From positions 186,001 through 250,000 of the forward strand of contig CANNZV010000115.1 in assembly GCA_947561585.1 (NCBI GenBank): 64,000 bases of DNA. The letters run 5' to 3'. The stretch's first letter is position 1. Every line of letters starts with the position of its first letter. Origin of the DNA: Caprella mutica. Lineage: Eukaryota; Arthropoda; Malacostraca; Amphipoda; Caprellidae. Below are positions 37,385-49,886 of the stretch, piece by piece. Below the pieces are notes generated by a model. That model was not told where the DNA came from. It was given only the letters and a program-made list of their open reading frames with translations, and made no database searches. The position numbers and the translations under genes were made by a program.

Positions 37385-39392
37385 ACAATGAATCTTTTCT
37401 ATGATAGTACATCATCACAGTGACTCTTTTCTCTAATAGTACATCATCACAGGGACTCTTTTCTCTGATAGTACATCATCACAGTGACTCTTTTCTCTGA
37501 TAGTACATCATCACAGTGACTCTCTTCTCTGATAGTACATCATCACAGTGACACTTTTCTCTGATAGTACATCATCACAGTGACTCTTTTCTCTGATAGT
37601 ACATCTTCACAGTGACTCTCTTCTCTGATAGTACATCATCACAGTGACTCTTTTCTCTGATAGTACACAGTGACTCTCTTCTCTGATAGTACATCATCAC
37701 AGTGACTCTTTTCTCTGATAGTAGATCATCACAGTGACTCTTTTCTCTGATAGTACATCATCACAGTGACTCTTTTCTCTGATAGTACATCATCACAGTG
37801 ACTCTTTTCTCTGATAGTACATCATCACAGTGACTCTTTTCTCTGATAGTACATCATCACAGTGACTCTTTTCTCTGATAGTACATCATCACAGTGACTC
37901 TTTTCTCTGATAGTACATCACCACAGTGACTCTTTTCTCTGATAGTACATCATCACAGTGACTCATTTCTCTGATAGTAAATCATCACAGTGACTCTTTT
38001 CTCTGATAGTACATCATCACAGTGACTCTTTTCTCTGATAGTACATCATCACAGTGACTCTCTTCTCTGATAGTACATCATCACAGTGACTCTTTTCTCT
38101 GATAGTACATCATCACAGTGACTCTTTTCTCTGATAGTACATCATCACAGTGACTCTTTTCTCTGATAGTACATCATCACAGTGACTCTTTTCTCTGATA
38201 GTACATCACCACAGTGACTCTTTTCTCTGATAGTACATCATCACAGTGACTCATTTCTCTGATAGTAAATCATCACAGTGACTCTTTTCTCTGATAGTAC
38301 ATCATCACAGTGACTCTTTTCTCTGATAGTACATCATCACAGTGACTCTCTTCTCTGATAGTACATCATCACAGTGACTCTTTTCTCTGATAGTACATCA
38401 TCACAGTGACTCTTTTCTCTGATAGTACATCATCACAGTGACTCTTTTCTCTGATAGTACATCATCACAGTGACTCTTTTCTCTGATAGTACATCACCAC
38501 AGTGACTCTTTTCTCTGATAGTACATCATCACAGTGACTCTTTTCTCTGATAGTAAATCATCACAGTGACTCTCTTCTCTGATAGTACATCATCACAGTG
38601 ACTCTTTTCTCTGATAGTACATCATCACAGTGACTCTTTTCTCTGATAGTACATCATCACAGTGACTCTCTTCTCTGATAGTACATCATCACAGTGACTC
38701 TTTTCTCTGATAGTACATCATCACAGTGACTCTTTTCTCTGATAGTACATCATCACAGTGACTCTTTTCTCTGATAGTACATCATCACAGTGACTCTTTT
38801 CTCTGATAGTACATCACCACAGTGACTCTTTTCTCTGATAGTACATCATCACAGTGACTCATTTCTCTGATAGTAAATCATCACAGTGACTCTTTTCTCT
38901 GATAGTACATCATCACAGTGACTCTTTTCTCTGATAGTACATCATCACAGTGACTCTCTTCTCTGATAGTACATCATCACAGTGACTCTTTTCTCTGATA
39001 GTACATCATCACAGTGACTCTTTTCTCTGATAGTACATCATCACAGTGACTCTTTTCTCTGATAGTACATCATCACAGTGACTCTTTTCTCTGATAGTAC
39101 ATCACCACAGTGACTCTTTTCTCTGATAGTACATCATCACAGTGACTCTTTTCTCTGATAGTACATCATCACAGTGACTCTCTTCTCTGATAGTACATCA
39201 TCACAGTGACTCTTTTCTCTGATAGTACATCATCACAGTGACTCTTTTCTCTGATAGTACATCATCACAGTGACTCTTTTCTCTGATAGTACATCATCAC
39301 AGTGACTCTTTTCTCTGATAGTACATCATCACAGTGACTCTTTTCTCTGATAGTACATCATCACAGTGACTCTTTTCTCTGATAGTACATCT
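37385..39392. repeat. 32-bp minisatellite with higher-order structure, about 62 copies
   Basis: The unit runs ACATCATCACAGTGACTCTT and TTCTCTGATAGT. Diagnostic variants recur in register. ACATCACCAC occurs at 37915, 38203, 38491, 38811 and 39099, with spacings 288, 288, 320 and 288, that is 9, 9, 10 and 9 units. The GTAAATCATC variant occurs at about 37975, 38263, 38551 and 38871 with spacings 288, 288 and 320. The 9-unit block has therefore been amplified as a higher-order repeat. Confidence 0.97.
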
Positions 39393-42223
39393 ATCATCTT
39401 TTTTTCTGTTGGGTTCAATGTTACGTTTAATAAGTCTAATAACATTAAGTTGGTGAATATTATACAGTCTGTTAACCCGTCAGAACAATTATTATTAAAT
39501 TTAATTTACATTTAATTAACATGGAGTAAAGGTTTATTTAATTTGAAATTGATATCAATATTATGTTATATATAAATTAAAAGTAATTAAGTAGTGAAAT
39601 CAATTTATTAGCATTGATTATACGCTTATTGACTATAATAACTGTTAATAAATAGTTTAGTTATACTACTTATATGTAGTAAGATTCACTTCACATTATC
39701 ATTTGATAGTCAATAGAAAATAATTGATTTAATAATCAGTCTATCTCTTAAATGTTTGTGTTTGTTACCTCCATTATATATAAGAGTTTAAATATGTATA
39801 GTAATTGTAGATTGTACTGTTACGAATAGAAGTATGCATTTCAATACAATTGTTTACATCTATTCTACACATATAGTGTATGCAATAGAAGTAGTTTTGA
39901 TATTGGTAAATTATACAACAAGATGATGGCAAAAATTATGATATTTAACTATAAAATACGATCACAATATCCCTTAAATAATCCAAAATAATGGAAAATC
40001 TGCTGATTATAAACTTTGTGACTGGTTTCACCTTGAAGTTTCTATTCGCCTCACAATAAACTATCGGAATCAATTCGTTTGGATTAATTAGTTTCAAATT
40101 ATAGATATTTTAGTTCACTTTGATGAGGAAGTAGGTTGAAATAAAGTATTTTGATGGTCTACAATGAGGGCACTAAGTCGTAAAGGGAACCTCTAGCGTA
40201 AACAACTGCTTTGTTATATATCACTGTTGACTAGGAGTCTACCTTTCAGTAAACATTTTGCCATTTATTATTTACACGATGTTAACTCTCTGACTTGCCA
40301 CTGTCTTATTAATGCTAATATGTAACAAAAGAAAGCATGTCAAAAGGAACAAGATGAAGGAATCTTCTGTTTACGTCGAAAAGACAACCAGGGACTATGG
40401 TTGTAAACAGTTACTCTTTCTGACAACAGATGGCGCTACTCTGACTTTGAGGAAACGCAATGTTTGTAAACAATAGTTATAATGCCAGGAATAAAATTAT
40501 AATATCAAATATTTACATCATTATAGTATCGTAAACCATGATAATAAAACTGTTTAAGAAAAAGTAAAAGTAGATAATAATTATAGTAGACTGAAGTAGA
40601 AAAGGTATTTATTATTTTGTACAGAGGTGTAAAACTAATTTCTGTTTACAATGCAGTATTAATGTCAAAATTCACAGCTAGTTGTTAAGTTACAGGTGCT
40701 ATTTGCTATAAGGAGTGCACTTTATTCTAAATACACACCTGAGGTAGAATAAGCAGCCTGTTCTACTGAACAATAATGGCGCCCTAATGAACTGAAAAAG
40801 ATAACCACACGGCTAATGTGGCCAAACGATCGTATGCAGTGGTTAGGAGAAACAAATCCACACCGATTAATTTGGCTTTTAGTTAACATCTCTTAAGAGT
40901 TGACATACGATGCCCTCTATCACTCTTGCTGACATATTGGGAAGCTATGGCCATACTTTAACTTTAGTTTATCTAGCAAACGTTCAACCTTATCAGTCTC
41001 TCCTGTTGGACCACACCAACTCTGATTCAGAAATGTGGAATGGTAGATAGCATTGGTGCAGAAAAATGGTGTCCATTACAAAAGACAGAGTGGACATATA
41101 TTATACTTAAACTGATTGTTTTTAATTGAAGAGAAGGTGGCCTCTGATACTCGCAAACACTTAGAAACAAAATGTAACACCTTTGGAAATATTTAGTGCA
41201 GTATTAGCTTTAGCAAAACCTTGTGAAAAATGATATCCTATTCTTATTAAAATAGATCTATATCATAACCCTGAAGATATTAGCTTTAGCCTAACAATAA
41301 AATAATTTATTTGCGAGTAAAGCCAAATACGTTAAACAGTTCATAATAGAGGAGACTCTATTCTTAATGCTAGGTACTTGTTATTGTTTCAGCTCTATAA
41401 TAGTGCATGGTGGCACCACACTTCCATAAAGTACTACTCTAAGTACCTACCTACATCATATCACTCATAACTCGTTTAGAGCTCAGAGGACATCAATACA
41501 GTTATGTTGACTCTGGGGCTTTCGATGCAACAGATTAGTAAAAGAAATGGAGAGGTATTTTAATTGATTTCTCTAGGCACTTCAAGAATGGTCGGTATGG
41601 AATGAAGAGCCAACCAAATACATCGTCTGAACGGTGTTCAGAGAATTTGTGTGTGGTTATACTACGAGTTGAACACGCTTGAAAAATGTATAGAACACCA
41701 ACATAGTTAAAACTTTAGAATGAATAAGCATCAAACAAGTGTTTAGATAGGTTTACAACCTAGAAAAATGCGATGCTATTGTCTTCAGTATATCACAGGT
41801 ACAACAGACATTTTTAATATCGAAAGAGAAGTGACTTTCAGCGCCTTCTCACAAAATACATTTAGATAATAAATCCATATTGAAGAGTTTAAAATTGTCT
41901 TATATATTTTACAGACCGTTTTTCTTTTATCTATGATCTAATATATTCATCTTATGTAAATATAGCATAGTGAATGGTGTGTGTACTTCTACACTACATG
42001 TATTGAACTCAGATGAAATATTTTAGCTTTTCTTTAAATTGTAAAGTCATGTACTTTCATTCTTTCAAATAAATCTTCCATTTCAATCCTCTGCATTATA
42101 GAGCCATGAAAAACACATCAGTTTATGTTAATAACTTATGTGACTAAGGAATGCTAAATCCTAACCTACGGAGGAGAGTAAGACTACGATATATCTACTT
42201 TATCTCTTGATGTAGTGGTGCTT
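39393..42223. other. Intergenic stretch, AT-rich
   Basis: About 2.8 kb without a gene I can support. A CTCF-like core (CAGATGGCGCTAC) is at about 40427-40439, between GTTTACG and GTAAACA segments. Other contents are unique AT-rich sequence. Confidence 0.45.
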
Positions 42224-42903
42224 CTATGTACATCTACTGAGTCTACATCTACTGAGTCTACATCTACTGAGTCTGCATCTACTGAGTCTACATCTACTGC
42301 CTCTACATCTACTGAATCTGCATCTACTGAGTCTGCATCTACTGAGTCTACATCTACTGAGTCTACATCTACTGAGTCTACATCTACTGAGTCTACATCT
42401 ACTGAGTCTACATCTACTGAGTCTACATCTACTGAGTCTGCATCTACTGAGTCTGCATCTACTGAGTCTACATCTACTGAGTCTGCATCTACTGAGTCTG
42501 CACCTACTGAGTCTGCATCTACTGAGTCTGCATCTACTGAGTCTGCATCTACTGAGTCTTCATCTACTGAGTCTACATCTACTGAGTTTACATCTACTGA
42601 GTCTGCATCTACTGAGTCTACATCTACTGAGTCTACATCTACTGAGTCTACATCTACTGAGTCTACATCTACTGAGTCTGCATCTACTGAGTTTACATCT
42701 ACTGAGTCTACATCTACTGAGTCTACATCTACTGAGTTTACATCTACCGAGTCTGCATCTACTGAGTCTACATCTACTGAGTCTACATCTACTGAGTCTA
42801 CATCTACTGAGTCTACATCTACTGGGTCTCCATCTACTGAGTCTACATCTACTGAGTCTGCATCTACTGAGTCTGCATCTACTGAGTCTACATCTACTGC
42901 TTC
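42224..42903. repeat. 15-bp minisatellite, about 45 copies, open on both strands
   Basis: The unit is CATCTACTGAGTCTA, with ACATCT/GCATCT as the main variation. A 15-bp period keeps frames in phase. The + strand is open from 42215 to 42994 (Ser/Thr/Glu-rich, TSTES repeat, no in-frame ATG before the repeat). The minus strand is open from an ATG at 42921 down to 42184 (245 codons, MQFVKEEAVDVDS... with an acidic VDVDS/VDADS repeat, ending DKVDIS). Most unit differences would change an amino acid in either reading, so I see no sign of protein-level constraint. A real low-complexity acidic protein on the minus strand cannot be excluded. Confidence 0.95.
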
Positions 42904-43589
42904 TTCTTTCACAAATTGCATTATTAAGAAATTCTACTCGTTAATAACTATTAGCTATTTTATTAATATATGTTGCAATATAATGAATTTATAGTAATAG
43001 CATTTATATTGCATGTATAGTTTAGTATACCTCCTATAAGTAACGACACCATTCTGAAGTTATAGAAAAAGGTAATATACTATAACAATATTGTAATTAA
43101 ATTATATTGCTTATAAGTTAGTTTTGGAATATAAAGTATAGATTAACTTTCAAGTTATAACAAATAAATAATATCAAATATTTCAATTGTATGAAATTGT
43201 TTTCAGTTTTATATAAATAAGGAAGATTAATCATCTTATTCCAGTTATAAAATAAAAATATTTGATAAAAATCACCTTTGAGATTATTGATAAATTAAAT
43301 ACATTTCTATTTATTTGATATTATTTCACTTTCATTTCTTATTTTATTTCACAAATCACATTATTTTCAGATGAGATTTTAATCGCATTATTAATTACAT
43401 TTCGCCTGTTAATGTACAAATAAGGAACAGGAGAAGTCATTTATTTGATATTCAGTTATAATAATAATATGCTGAGTCATTCAACTTTTCTTCTTCTCTT
43501 AGAAGTAAAAATACCAATTAAATTTTACAACAGTTACATATAATATTATTATTATTATGTAGATATTAATGTCATTACCGTGGAGGAGT
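42904..43589. other. AT-rich intergenic stretch
   Basis: No gene or clear repeat recognised. Confidence 0.4.
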
Positions 43590-45866
43590 GAAACACTCTC
43601 ATCTCTCTTAACAGTGAGTGCACTTCTCTCATCTCTCTTAACAGTGAGTGCACTTCTCTCATCTCTTAACAGTGAGTGCACTTCTCTCATCTCTTAACAG
43701 TGAGTGCACTTCTCTCATCTCTTAACAGTGAGTGCACTTCTCTCATCTCTTACCAGTGAGTGCACTTCTCTCACCTCTTAACAGTGAGTGCACTTCTCTC
43801 ATCTCTTAACAGTGAGTGCACTTCTCTCATCTCTTACCAGTGAGTGCACTTCTCTCATCTCTTAACAGTGAGTGCACTTCTCTCATCTCTTCACAGTGAG
43901 TGCACTTCTCTCATCTCTTCACAGTGAGTGCACTTCTCTCATCTCTCTTAACAGTGAGTGCACTTCTCTCATCTCTAAACAGTGAGTGCACTTCTCTCAT
44001 CTCTTAACAGTGAGTGCACTTCTCTCACATCTCTTAACAGTGAGTGCACTTCTCTCATCTCTTACCAGTGAGTGCACTTCTCTCATCTCTTAACAGTGAG
44101 TGCACTTCTCTCATCTCTTCACAGTGAGTGCACTTCTCTCATCTCTTCACAGTGAGTGCACTTCTCTCATCTCTCTTAACAGTGAGTGCACTTCTCTCAT
44201 CTCTAAACAGTGAGTGCACTTCTCTCATCTCTTAACAGTGAGTGCACTTCTCTCATCTCTTAACAGTGAGTGCACTTCTCTCATCTCTTAACAGTGAGTG
44301 CACTTCTCTCATCTCTTAACAGTGAGTGCACTTCTCTCATCTCTAAACAGTGAGTGCACTTCTCTCATCTCTAAACAGTGAGTGCACTTCTCTCATCTCT
44401 TAACAGTGAGTGCACTTCTCTCATCTCTTAACAGTGAGTGCACTTCTCTCATCTCTTAACAGTGAGTGCACTTCTCTCATCTCTTAACAGTGAGTGCACT
44501 TCTCTCGTCTCTTAACAGTGAGTGCACTTCTCTCATCTCTTAACAGTGAGTGCACTTCTCTCATCTCTTACCAGTGAGTGCACTTCTCTCACCTCTTAAC
44601 AGTGAGTGCACTTCTCTCATCTCTTAACAGTGAGTGCACTTCTCTCACATCTCTTAACAGTGAGTGCACTTCTCTCATCTCTTACCAGTGAGTGCACTTC
44701 TCTCATCTCTTAACAGTGAGTGCACTTCTCTCATCTCTTACCAGTGAGTGCACTTCTCTCATCTCTTAACAGTGAGTGCACTTCTCTCATCTCTTACCAG
44801 TGAGTGCACTTCTCTCATCTCTTAACAGTGAGTGCACTTCTCTCATCTCTTAACAGTGAGTGCACTTCTCTCATCTCTTACCAGTGAGTGCACTTCTCTC
44901 ATCTCTTAACAGTGAGTGCACTTCTCTCATCTCTTACCAGTGAGTGCACTTCTCTCATCTCTTAACAGTGAGTGCACTTCTCTCATCTCTTACCAGTGAG
45001 TGCACTTCTCTCACATCTCTTAACAGTGAGTGCACTTCTCTCATCTCTTACCAGTGAGTGCACTTCTCTCATCTCTTACCAGTGAGTGCACTTCTCTCAT
45101 CTCTTAACAGTGAGTGCACTTCTCTCATCTCTTAACAGTGAGTGCACTTCTCTCATCTCTTACCAGTGAGTGCACTTCTCTCATCTCTTAACAGTGAGTG
45201 CACTTCTCTCATCTCTTACCAGTGAGTGCACTTCTCTCATCTCTTAACAGTGAGTGCACTTCTCTCATCTCTTACCAGTGAGTGCACTTCTCTCATCTCT
45301 TAACAGTGAGTGCACTTCTCTCATCTCTTACCAGTGAGTGCACTTCTCTCACATCTCTTAACAGTGAGTGCACTTCTCTCATCTCTTACCAGTGAGTGCA
45401 CTTCTCTCATCTCTTAACAGTGAGTGCACTTCTCTCATCTCTTACCAGTGAGTGCACTTCTCTCATCTCTTAACAGTGAGTGCACTTCTCTCATCTCTTA
45501 CCAGTGAGTGCACTTCTCTCATCTCTTAACAGTGAGTGCACTTCTCTCATCTCTTACCAGTGAGTGCACTTCTCTCATCTCTTAACAGTGAGTGCACTTC
45601 TCTCATCTCTTACCAGTGAGTGCACTTCTCTCATCTCTTAACAGTGAGTGCACTTCTCTCATCTCTTACCAGTGAGTGCACTTCTCTCATCTCTTAACAG
45701 TGAGTGCACTTCTCTCATCTCTTACCAGTGAGTGAACTTCTCTCATCTCTTAACAGTGAGTGCACTTCTCTCATCTCTTACCAGTGAGTGCACTTCTCTC
45801 ATCTCTTAACAGTGAGTGCACTTCTCTCACCTCTTAACAGTGAGTGCACTTCTCTCACCTCTAATC
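43590..45866. repeat. 28-bp minisatellite, about 80 copies, splice-site-like units
   Basis: The unit is CATCTCTTAACAGTGAGTGC followed by ACTTCTCT. AACAG and ACCAG forms alternate in many places between about 44680 and 45800, giving a 56-bp dimer. Units with a 2-bp insertion (CACATCTC) occur at about 44026, 44646, 45012 and 45350; the last three are 366 and 338 bp apart, close to 13 and 12 units, so block duplication is likely. Each unit contains a pyrimidine tract ending in CAG and an overlapping GTGAGTG core. Confidence 0.97.
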
Positions 45867-45994
45867 AGTCTCTTGTTTTCAATTAGTTTCACAGTGTTTG
45901 GTCTCTATTTGCTAAGTTAGCACACAACCAAAAGCCTATGAACAATATTTAGAAATGACTCAGATTAACAACAACCTTACCATGTTCCTGTCTC

Positions 45995-46860
45995 TTAGAT
46001 ATATCTATCCCTTAGATATATCTACCCCTTAGATATATCTACCCCTTAGATATATCTACCCCTTAGATATATCTACCCCTTAGATATATCTACCCCTTAG
46101 ATATATCTACCCCTCAGATATATCTACCCCTTAGATATATCTACCCTTTAGATATATCTACCCCTTAGATATATCTACCCCTTAGATATATCTACCCCTT
46201 AGATATATCTACCCTTTATATATATCTACCCCTTAGATATAACTACCCCTTAGATATATCTACCCCTTAGATATATCTACCCCTTAGATATATCTACCCT
46301 TTAGATATATCTACCCCTTAGATATATCTACCCCTTAGATATATCTACCCCTCAGATATATCTACCCCTTAGATATATCTACCCTTTAGATATATCTACC
46401 CCTTAGATATATCTACCCCTTAGATATATCTACCCCTTAGATATATCTACCCTTTATATATATCTACCCCTTAGATATAACTACCCCTTAGATATATCTA
46501 CCCCTTAGATATATCTACCCTTTAGATATATCTACCCCTTAGATATATCTACCCTTTATATATATCTACCCCTTAGATATAACTACCCCTTAGATATATC
46601 TACCCCTTAGATATATCTACCCTTTAGATATATCTACCCCTTAGATATATCTACCCCTTAGATATATCTACCCCTCAGATATATCTACCCCTTAGATATA
46701 TCTACCCTTTAGATATATCTACCCCTTAGATATATCTACCCCTTAGATGTATCTACCCCTTAGATATATCTACCCTTTATATATATCTACCCCTTAGATA
46801 TAACTACCCCTTATATATATCTACCCCTTAGATATATCTACCCCTTAGATATATCTACCA
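45995..46860. repeat. 17-bp minisatellite, about 50 copies
   Basis: The unit is CCCCTTAGATATATCTA and includes the palindrome TAGATATATCTA. Variant CCCCTCAG occurs at 46110, 46348 and 46671, spaced 238 and 323 bp, exactly 14 and 19 units. CCCTTTATATATATCTA and GATATAACTA variants also recur in the same order, so blocks have been duplicated. Confidence 0.95.
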
Positions 46861-46984
46861 ATATGAATATGAAAATATCTTATAGTAAATACAAGCAATA
46901 CCAATACACGGCATGTACTGTAAATACACAGTGTGTACTCTAAATGTTCTTTTAATTTCCTCATTGAAACTCTAACGAATAGGC

Positions 46985-47157
46985 ACATTTAGTTCACTAT
47001 TTATGACTATTCACTATTTATGACTATTCACTATTTATGACTATTCACTATTTATGACTATTCACTATTTATGACTATTCACTATTTATGACTATTCACT
47101 ATTTATGACTATTCACTATTTATGACTATTCACTATTTATGACTATTCACTATTTAT
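46985..47157. repeat. 17-bp tandem repeat, about 10 copies
   Basis: The unit is TTCACTATTTATGACTA, nearly perfect throughout. Confidence 0.92.
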
Positions 47158-47271
47158 TTCACCGTTCAGAAGATCGTTACTATCGGTACAAGCTCAGCAT
47201 AATTAACACTGAGTAACGGTATTGATAAATTGGGATTATCAATATCGAAAAAATGGTAATTTGAATGGAAA

Positions 47272-47830
47272 TAAAGTGAGTCTTGGGAGAGAATTTGTGA
47301 GTCACTGATAGAGTCATGTGAGTCACTGTTAGAGTCATGTGAGTCACTGTTAGAGTCATATGAGTCAATGTTAGAGTCATGTGAGTCACTGTTAGAGTCA
47401 TTTGAGTCACTGTTAGAGTCATGTGAGTCACTGTTAGAGTCATGAGTCACTGTTAGAGTCATGAGTCACTGTTAGAGTCATGTGAGTCACTGTTAGAGTC
47501 ATGTGAGTCACTGATAGAGTCATGAGTCACTGTTAGAGTCATGTGAGTCACTGTTAGAGTCATGTGAGTCACTGATAGAGTCATGAGTCACTGTTAGAGT
47601 CATGAGTCACTGTTAGAGTCATAAGTCACTGTTAGAGTCATGAGTCACTGTTAGAGTCATGTGAGTCACTGATAGAGTCATGAGTCACTGTTAGAGTCAT
47701 GAGTCACTGTTAGAGTCATAAGTCACTGTTAGAGTCATGAGTCACTGTTAGAGTCATGTGGGTAAATGTAGAGTCATGAGTCACTGTTAGATCGAGTCAT
47801 GAGAGTCAATGTTAGAGTCATGTGTAACCC
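47272..47830. repeat. 19/21-bp minisatellite, about 27 copies
   Basis: Two unit lengths are mixed: GTGAGTCACTGTTAGAGTCA plus T (21 bp) and the form lacking TG, GAGTCACTGTTAGAGTCAT (19 bp). The 21-bp form creates a GTGAGTC donor-like core and the 19-bp form does not. The minus-strand ORFs over it (47166-47462, 47180-47443) are repeat artefacts (NSDSHDS and TLTVTHM). Confidence 0.93.
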
Positions 47831-47911
47831 TGTCAGAAATATCCTGTTCCTTTATTTATAACTATTTAATTCTAACTGCAGTAAGTACTCTAAGACTAAC
47901 TACACACACTG

Positions 47912-48192
47912 TAATTACCTTCATAGATTACGGAAGGTGATATTTTATCCTGCATTTATTTATTTATCATCTTGTTTAGCATACCTCAAAAAGTATTCAA
48001 CCAAATTGCATGAAATTTAGAGTGACGATTGGTCATTATCCAGGAACCAGTTTATTAAATTTCGGGAGCGAACAGGTGAAAGAGTAAGGTCAAGGACGTT
48101 AATAACTTTAAGAATTACTGAATGGTCAAGGTCATGTATTAGCGGCGGCGAAGGTACGCGCTCAACCAATAGCCGGTTATCTAGTTTCTAGT
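47912..48192 (-). mobile_element. Modular interspersed element, short inverted copy
   Basis: Read on the minus strand this matches the element at 30835-31450. The start is GCGCGTACCTTCGCCGCCGC; one module holds TTCGCTCCCGAAATTTAATA, CCTGGATAATGACCAATCGT and TTTCATGCAATTTGGTTGAA. The end is ACAAGATGATAAATAAATAA followed by ACCTTCCGTAATCTATGAAG. It carries about one internal module instead of three, so family members differ in module number. Confidence 0.72.
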
Positions 48193-49886
48193 CATAACTG
48201 CACTAACTATACACTAAGACTAAGCACTCTGTGTTATAATAGATGGTGCTATTGTCAATTGATGTTCTATAGTTTGTAGTAAAGCTCCTCATGTGACATG
48301 CGGGTATAGTGTTAGTATTGTACTTAGGAGACGCTAAGGAAGAATAGATAGAGAATTAAATGAATACTCATTAATAGCATGTCTCTACTATCAAAGAAAA
48401 GAGTCACTGCATGATGCTAATTTTTCAAATCACTGTTTTCTAATTTCTTATCATTTTCAAATCTTACAAATTTGTTATTGTGAAAAAATATCTACAAACA
48501 CTTCAATTAGTAAAGTTACTTTTTGGAAATGTGAAATTAGGAAACTGACAAAATTCATTATGGATACACTTTTCTTTGGCTGTATACTTACATACTTATA
48601 GAAAAAGTGAACGTGAAAGAGAACATTTAACCGTTAAATAATCTGTATACTAATTTATACAGTGAATGTACATTAATCGAGTGTTCTATCTCTAGCACTA
48701 TAAGTTATTAAAGCATCAAATTATTCTCATTGTGATATTCAAAGAGCAATTATAGGTACCACATTATAGTTACACCCTATAATTAAATATGAACTCTTCC
48801 ATTCTGCCTGAAATATGAACTTATTACGAGAGTTTTCGGCGTTAACTGACTCTCCTAAAGTTCAGTTGGTCATAAATTGCAGAGATTTAGTACCTTCAAA
48901 GTTATGACGAAAAGGCACACCAAGCGCCACCTGGTGAGTGGGGCTCTAAGCTTTGGTGTATTAGGTACTGAATGAGAGGTAATGCCAGAACTTATGGCGC
49001 TAATCAATCAAACCTTTAAATGATCTATAAACAAACACAAGGAATGGATGATCTTAGTGATCTATCGCACCTGATGTAAACCTATACACTAGTTCTATAA
49101 AATGATAAATCTTTTTGAAAGATAATAATGTCGACAATTGATTATAACCAATCTACATATATTCAGATATATTGTCTATCTAAGAAATACCGGTACCAAT
49201 AACTGACTTCTGTTGTTAAAAAATGTACTTATTATGAAACCATGTTTCTTTAACGGACCTCATGTTATAATTTTGAAAAACTGATTAGATAACATATTGA
49301 AATATATATCATGGTACATTCCAAGTTACAATTCATCTAGTGAATTTATATATTGAAATAAGGGGGTTGGATATATCCTTACAGAAAAAGATTTTAAATT
49401 AGTTCATTAGAGAGCATATTAGAAGAATTTGAGTAATGAGCATGAAATTGTAGTTAAATAATCAGATATATATGTATGAGAATTCAATATTCTGAAATAC
49501 AAACGTATACTTCCATATCAATATATTTGCAGCTCTTGTACATATATGTATATTTAGATCTGTAGCTAATCAATATAGTGCAGCTAATATTCATAAAGTA
49601 TTTCAAATATTCAATACATGTACAATAATTGACTAATTGTGAATACTCATTGAAGCTTTAAAATATCTCTCAAAAGTTCCAACTGATCAGTTGATCAGTT
49701 TTTATTTTCTAGCATTTTGGTACGAGAAATAAGGCACAGAGGGCCATATTACATTAAATTCAATATACTTATTATGTTATTATCACATATGCTGTTTATA
49801 TTACGCAAACCAATTAAAATCACTTTCTCATAATATAGATATTCCTTTATCAATATAATAACCTCACATAGTTTGGGTTTCGTTTT
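48193..49886. other. AT-rich intergenic stretch with a CTCF-like motif
   Basis: No gene recognised. At 48921-48935 the minus strand reads CACCAGGTGGCGCTT, a close match to the CTCF consensus core (AGGTGGCGC). Confidence 0.45.

Noticed and set aside
47166..47462. Minus ORF with Asp/Ser-rich repeats (NSDSHDS)
   Set aside because: Produced by the 19/21-bp minisatellite; the overlapping second frame is equally open.
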